Assembly: GCF_023091745.1 (NCBI RefSeq)
Contig: NC_068935.1
Coordinates: forward strand, 61,962,724 to 62,026,723
Source: Budorcas taxicolor
Lineage: Eukaryota; Chordata; Mammalia; Artiodactyla; Bovidae
Length of the DNA: 64,000 nt
Direction: 5' to 3'
Shown: piece by piece, positions 58,066 to 64,000 of the stretch
How positions within the stretch are numbered: position 1 is the first letter of the stretch
Layout of the letters: each line of letters begins with the position of its first letter
Program-made: the position numbers and the translations under genes
The notes under the pieces: generated by a model
Seen by the model: the letters and a program-made list of their open reading frames with translations, nothing else
What the model was told of the DNA's origin: nothing
The model's database searches: none

Positions 58066-58700
58066 ATGTGTGTCTTTTTTCAACTCTGGTTTCACTGCAG
58101 CACTATTGACAATAGCTAGGACATGGAAGCAACCTAGATGTCTATCAACAGATGAATGGATAAGGAAGCTGTGGTACATATTCACAATGGAATATTACTC
58201 AGCTATAAAAAGGAATGTATTTTAGTCAGTTCTAATGAGGTAGATGAACCTAGAGCCTATTACACAGAGTGAAGTAAGTAAGAAAGAGAAACACACATAC
58301 CATATATTAACGCATATATATGGAATTTAGAAAGATGGTACCGATGATCCTACATGCAGGGCAGCAAAGGAGACACAGACGTAAGGGACAGACTTTTGGA
58401 CTCAGTGGGACAAGGAGAGGATGGGGGATGATTTGAGAGAATAGCGCTGAAACATATACATTACCACATGTAAAATAGATAAGCACTGCGAGTTTGATAC
58501 ATGACGCAGGGCACCCAAAGCTGGTGCTCTGTGACAACGTGGAGGGATAGGGTGGGGAGGGAGATGGGAGGGGGTGTTTCAGGATGGAGGGGACAATCGG
58601 ATACCTATGGCTGATTCATATTGATGTATGGCAAAAAGCTTCACAATATTGTAAATAAGTATCTTCCAATTAAAATAAATAAATGATTTTTTAAAAATAC
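58066..58700 (+). mobile_element. Ruminant L1 3' end
   Basis: Plus-strand L1 3' fragment from the end of ORF2 (ACATGGAAGCAACCTAGATG) through the G-rich 3' UTR (near 58540) to the tail AATTAAAATAAATAAATG. 5'-truncated. Confidence 0.88.
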
Positions 58701-59879
58701 AACTGTACACTATTGAAGAAACAAAAACAGACAGGACTGCCAAGTGCAGGGTTCTGAGACCACTTTGTGAAAGAAGCAAGCAGCCCTATAGATCTGTAGG
58801 TCCCTGAGAAGAGCACATAATTTGTATTCATGATGAAGACTCTGGGTCACCAAGAAAAGGTTAAATTTGTTTTAATTACACTGTGCTTAACAAAGGGATG
58901 TGAGTTACACATATATTTTCCAAAATGACTATAAAATACAGAATTTTAGAGCTTAAAAGAGTAACCTGGCCATCTGAGGAAAAACAATCAGTGTTGGTAA
59001 CAAACACCTCCATATAGGAAAATGCAGTATTATCAAATTTCACATTTTGCTGGGATGTGTTATGCTTACGTTTGCTCTTCAATTCACAGTGTTTCTGAAC
59101 AGTTGTCTTGCATTTTTCTCCGTCTCGCTGACCTTTCTCAAGCTGCTACTATTACACTAACACATAAGAAAGTGCAGGAAAAGACGCCCTGCAGTGAATC
59201 TGTGGGTAATTTGAAAAACCTCACCCTGTTTGTCAAATTAACTTTAAAAAAATTTCTATCTGTTCTGTGCCAAGTTCACAGACCATTGGAAGGCACATAA
59301 TTATCCTTCACTTTAGCATGACTACACTATTCCTGAAATAAATCAACAAATTAATGTCCATTCTTAATCTCTCCAAAGGTCTTCCATTCTTCCTGCAGTG
59401 GTGAGATGTAACTATTTAATCCTCTGAGGTGACGCATGAAACACCTCTTCAGGCAGTATTCTTAAAAGTGTCTGGAAACCAGAATATTTGATTTGCTTAA
59501 CCCCCAAACACACGTTTAAGGCTAAAAGCAATCCAAATTTAATATATAGAGGTGATTATTCAAAATATCTGATAGATAGTCACCTTTAGAATTTCCTTTA
59601 TGTACTTATATGTGGACTACCATGTGGAATTGGTAATACACAGCTTAAATATCAGGTAGGAAAAAAATTCCAAAGCCAATTTTGTAAAGGAGTGAATTGG
59701 CCTGGTGTACTCTAGTGGTAGGCACTACGGGTGAGCTGAGGATGCAAACCCTGTCTAGGTAAGTCAGACTTGCTACTTCTGTAAAATGATGTGTGAGTCG
59801 AAGAAAGGGGGCATACCCCTAGTTATCCCTAGTACCTCTGCAGGGGACCAAGTTCCAGCCTCAGAGAAAAGGTAAAAGA
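58701..59879. other. Unique DNA in the palindrome spacer
   Basis: AT-rich sequence up to the right arm of the palindrome. No gene or clear repeat recognised. It does not continue the L1 found at the matching point of the left arm. Confidence 0.45.
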
Positions 59880-62800
59880 TGTCTAATTTCCACCCTGACA
59901 CAAGGGGGCGATGGTGGACACTTTTTTAGGCTCACTCGTTCAGTCGCGCTGTGGGGAGGGAGGGACGCTGCAAACAAATAACACTGGTGTGTGCTCACAG
60001 TGTCTCAACCACAATGGGCCTGCCCCTGCTCACAGTGCATGTGCCCTCCCTGCCCACACTGCTCGGGCTCTAGGTTGCTCTGCCGGGAACCATCTGAGGC
60101 CAGCCCTGAGCTGCATGCACCTCCCAGGTCTAAGCCACTCAGGTTCAGGCACTCGGGTAGTCCTCAGAGGCGCAGACTCGGTTGGGCCTGCATTTTGTGC
60201 CTTTCTCAGGTCCGAACAGCTCAGGTGATGAGGTGTTTGGCGAGCACGGTTGCTGCGGCTTATGGCCTCCCCCATCCCTGCCGCTCGGTTTTCTGGGTGT
60301 ACAACCGGCGCACCTTCTCAGGCAGATGTTGACCGTCCAGAATCCCAAGAAGTCTTAGCTAGCAAAGAAGCCTGCTTGCAATTTGGCAGATAATGCCTCT
60401 CTGCGGCCGTGATTGCCCCCTTCTGGCTCTGGCTGCCTGTCATCGGAGGGGGATGGTCTGCAGCCGGCTAGCTCTGCTCAGTCCTTTGTTCTGTGAGCGG
60501 GCCTGGCGGTGTCTTATGTTAGGGCTTTTCGCGTGGTAGCTCTCCCACAGTCTTGTTTGCTAGCCCAAGTTAGTTCCCTCAGATTGCCCTCGGGGCATTG
60601 GGGCCTGGTCCTACTCTAAGCAATTCAGCCCGTGCCTCCCCGTCCAGCCCCCGCTTGCTAGTGGCGGGTGGAGGGGTCTGTGCCGTTTCTCCACTGGGGA
60701 GTTACTGTTGGGCACGTAATCTGTGGGTTTTATTTATTTATTTATTTTTCCTCCCAGTTATGTTGCCCTCTGTGGTTCCAAGGCTCGCCACAAACTCGGC
60801 AGTGAGAGTGTTTCCTGGTGTTTGGAAACTTCTCTCTTTTTAAGACTCCCTTCCCGGGATGGAGCTCCGTCCCTACCTCTTTTGTCTCTCTTTTTGTCTT
60901 TTATATTTTTTCCTACCTCCTTTCAAAGACAATGGGTTGCTTTTTTGGGTGCCTGATGTCATCTGCCGGCATTCAGAAGTTGTTTTGTGGAATTTACTCA
61001 GCGTTTAAACGTTCTTTTGATGAATTTGTGAGGAAAAAAGTGGTCTCCCCGTCCTATTCCTCCACCATCTTAGGACCACCTCTGCCCCTGGGTTTCAGTT
61101 ATGGTTTTTTTTTTTTATTTCCACCTCTACATGTGGGTCGTCCACTGGGTTTGCTCCTGAGGCTGCCCTGGAGGACTTGTGTTTGCCCCTGTGAGAGCCA
61201 GGTGTAGAGGTGGTGCAGCTGTTTGGTCCACAGCAGTTCTGATAGCACCAGGTACTCAGGGGAGTTGGTGGCTAGGACAGCAGGAAATATAGTGCTCTAG
61301 AAGAGTATGACAACCAGTATTGTCCAATACCCTCTAGTATTATTGCCTGGTGAACCCCGCCCCCCCTCCCTGACAGAGAAGCCTGGCAGGCCACAGTCTA
61401 CAGGGTTGCAAAGAATCAGACATGACTGAAATGACCCTGCCTGCACAGATGCTAGATTTTTTTGCCTGTGGCAACTCTGCCCCAGTGAGAGTTGAGCATG
61501 ACAGTAATGTAGCTGCCTGGCTTGAGGGGACCCTGGCAGCACCAAGTGTGCAGAGACACGGACTGCTTCCAGCGCAGAAGCTATGGCCCTAACCAGACTC
61601 CTTTCTCGAGCCTCTTGTAGCTGGCGATCAGAAGGCCTCTCTAGCCAGTCTTTCTCCAAAGCTCCACCCATTCAGGCACTTAGAGGGCTCCCTTTTCTGG
61701 GGTCCTACTCTGTTGTTCGGTGCATCAGGCACATGGGGCAGGGCTCCCCTGGCTGGGGTGCTACTCTGTGGATCAGTACATCAGGCACATAGAAGGGCCC
61801 CCCTGGGTGGGGTCCTACTCTGTAGATCAGAGTGTCAGTCACTTAAAGGAGCACCCTGGGTGTGGTCCTTCACTGCAGTCCAGTGCGTTAGGTGTTTGGT
61901 GGGTCAGCCTCTCTTTCGTTCAGCTGCTGATGCTGGTGTGTGGCGAGAGAGCAGCTGTGGTGATGGCCCCGCCCCCTACCGGTGACTCAGCAGTATCACC
62001 TTGTTTCCACGGCTGCCTGGCTTTCCTCTACCAGCATATCCCAACACCATCTCTTCCCTCACATCCCCTCAGTCCGTCTTTCCACAGTAAACATCAGACC
62101 TCGCCCTGGGATTGCTCCACAATCCCTAAACTCCAGCTCCTAGCTGCTGCACCTTCCAGGGGACCAGTGTCCTTGTCTGGAGTATGTATGGCTACAGCAA
62201 GGAGTGTCTGATTCTCATTCCATTTAGGCTGCCACAGATCAGCTGTTTCACTCTCGGCCTTCAGTGTTTCTCCTCTGACTCAGACAATTGCTCCAGTGTG
62301 GGGATCGGACCCCTGCTTCAGTTCCCCCACCCGCCGAGGGCAGGTCCGGTCCTACTGACACTTCTGCTTTCTCCCCTAGTTCCTTTGTGCTACAGAGTTT
62401 TGCATGGTTCTGTACATTCTTTTCCACTGGTCAGGTACTCCTGTCTACTCTCAGCTGGTGTTCTGCATGCATTTCTGTGTCTGAAGGTGTATTCTTGATG
62501 TATCCACAGAGAGAGATGTACTCCACGTCCACCTACTCCTCTGCCATCTTGTCCCCATGAACCCACTTTTATCAACATACTGAGTCCACCAACCAACCAA
62601 CCAAGCAGAAAACAAAAATACTTCTCATTGTGGGGATCTTAACCTTATAGAAATTTATAGAAATGCAAAGTAGCAACTTTTCTTTCCCAATGTTGAGAAA
62701 CATGTTTCAAATAAAAACTATTATAATGGACATATTTGTTTTAAAATTTACTCTATGAGATACATTTTGGCCCGTAAAAGTTGAACTATTGTGTATTGAA

Positions 62801-63230
62801 CTTTGTATTAGGGAAACTGGGTTATCCCCTTCTATACGGTAATATGTTCAGGCTTAGGGGAAAGTGCCATAACACATTATAGAGGATAACAACATTATAA
62901 AACAAAGAAAAATGGCCAAGAGATGGAACTGACATTAAATACAGTGCAAGGATTTTTGAAGAAGATAACCAGTACACTGTTGTTCTGCTGAGTATTTTTC
63001 AAGTGCCCGTAATAAATATAAATACTCGGATTTACCATTTAGGCCCGCATTGTTGCCCCTCAAAAGGCAGATATCACAAAGATGGTCACTGAAGCCACCT
63101 GGATTTCAGTTACAACAATTCTAAGATGGAAGAGTAAACACAGTCATAGAAGTGAGATTTGTACATAAAATTCCTAAACGTGGAGGACAGTTGATCCAGT
63201 GTTAAGCACCAAAATTGTAGAAATATCAGC

Positions 63231-63261
<31 letters not shown>

Positions 63262-64000
63262 TTAACGTTTGTTCTTGTTGTTGCTTAGTAACTAAGTCAG
63301 GTCTCAGTCTTTAGCTATATCTCCTGATGGGACATGGGTGCAAAGGGAAGTACAAAGTAACATCTATGATGTATTCTCACCGAAAACTCAAAGCTGAGTC
63401 TGTTGAATCTCATCAGTTTACAGTAAATAACTGTGGCTAGAAGAACAGGTAAAGGAACACAAGAGGGATGCAACCAGTCAAACCCAGGATTTCTGAAATT
63501 TTAGGACACAAAGATCTCATTTCTTCAGCAAATAAAAGGCAAGGAAAAGCAAGAGGAGAGAGACTGATAATAGACTTAAGAGACTAACAAGCATGACAGA
63601 GAGAGGCAGGGTGCAGACATTGGTTGAATCCTGACTTGAACAAGCTGAGAATTAAAAGACATTTATGGAATAATCTGGGAAATTTAAACCCTGACCGGAT
63701 ATTAGATAATGCTAGGAATTATTGACAGTTCATCAAACCTGTTGCTTTAAGAAATGGATCTATGCATGCAAGGACTGTAAATAAAAGGCTATCTAGGATT
63801 TGCTTTAAAATGGCTGAATGGGGGTGGGGTAGTGACAGAGCTCGAACAGGATATATGTGAAACAGAATGAGGTATAATGGGTGAAGCTGGGTGGTGTATA
63901 GGTGGAGATCATTAGTGTTCTTTCTACCTTTATGCACGTTTGACAACTTTCAAAAAGCACGACCAATTTCCTTCTTCCATATTCTCAAAACCTCAGAAAA
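59880..64000 (-). repeat. Palindrome, right arm (runs off the window)
   Basis: Reverse complement of 45224-49345. It contains the truncated L1 5' part (59880-62570, minus strand), the SINE fragment (about 61325-61432), the poly(T) run (63241-63263, one base shorter than its partner) and the old repeat. Every open frame here mirrors one in the left arm, so none is counted as a gene. Confidence 0.97.

Noticed and set aside
59911..62560. Numerous frames of 67-163 codons with exact counterparts in 46629-49314
   Set aside because: They are the same palindrome sequence read twice, and fall in L1 5' UTR. Identity between arms reflects the DNA duplication, not coding conservation.
1..64000. CRISPR array, phage, operon or bacterial defence system
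   Set aside because: The whole window is typical ruminant nuclear DNA. No spaced short repeats, operon-like gene packing or prokaryotic gene is present.

Overview
The window looks like ruminant nuclear DNA, most likely from a bovid. It is dense in BovB (RTE-clade) LINEs, Bov-tA type tRNA-derived SINEs and ruminant-type L1 elements, a combination typical of cattle, sheep, goat and relatives. An X-chromosome origin is an inference: the one intact gene belongs to the PWWP3B (MUM1L1) family, which is X-linked in mammals, and the window carries a near-identical inverted repeat of the kind seen in ampliconic sex-chromosome DNA. No RNA gene, CRISPR array or bacterial-type feature is visible.

Layout. 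1-2000: unassigned GC-rich DNA and a SINE. 2000-16900: an old L1 3' end, split by a ruminant L1 (3558-16583) that was itself hit by three BovB insertions. Several of these events have exact target-site duplications, so their order can be read. 16900-22850: unique DNA with a DNA-transposon relic, a MER5-like relic split by a solo LTR, and a SINE. 22850-26222: a single-exon PWWP-domain gene on the minus strand (685 codons, 3' UTR and poly(A) signal). 26490-43010: an older, interrupted inverted repeat. Its left side (26.5-36.0 kb) is broken up by an LTR-bearing block and a BovB fragment; its right side (40.5-43.0 kb) is more compact. One 0.75-kb stretch is about 98.6% identical between the sides, while its flank is visibly more diverged. 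43217-45223: unique DNA with a SINE and a BovB tail.

45224-64000: a large palindrome. The left arm (up to 49345) matches the right arm (59880 to the window edge) in reverse complement with only three differences noticed over about 4.1 kb. Both arms run up to the point where the window ends, so the true length is unknown. The 10.5-kb spacer holds the rest of an L1 that straddles the left boundary, a BovB with an internal deletion, another BovB fragment, several SINEs and an L1 3' end.

Only one protein-coding gene can be supported with confidence. A 171-codon frame at 42420-42935 is a weaker candidate; its paralogous copy at about 26.9-27.3 kb is broken. Most other long frames are retrotransposon remains. 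If the palindrome reaches as far as the PWWP gene, a second copy of that gene should lie beyond the right edge. No new defence, metabolic or regulatory system was found; the notable features are genome-structural.
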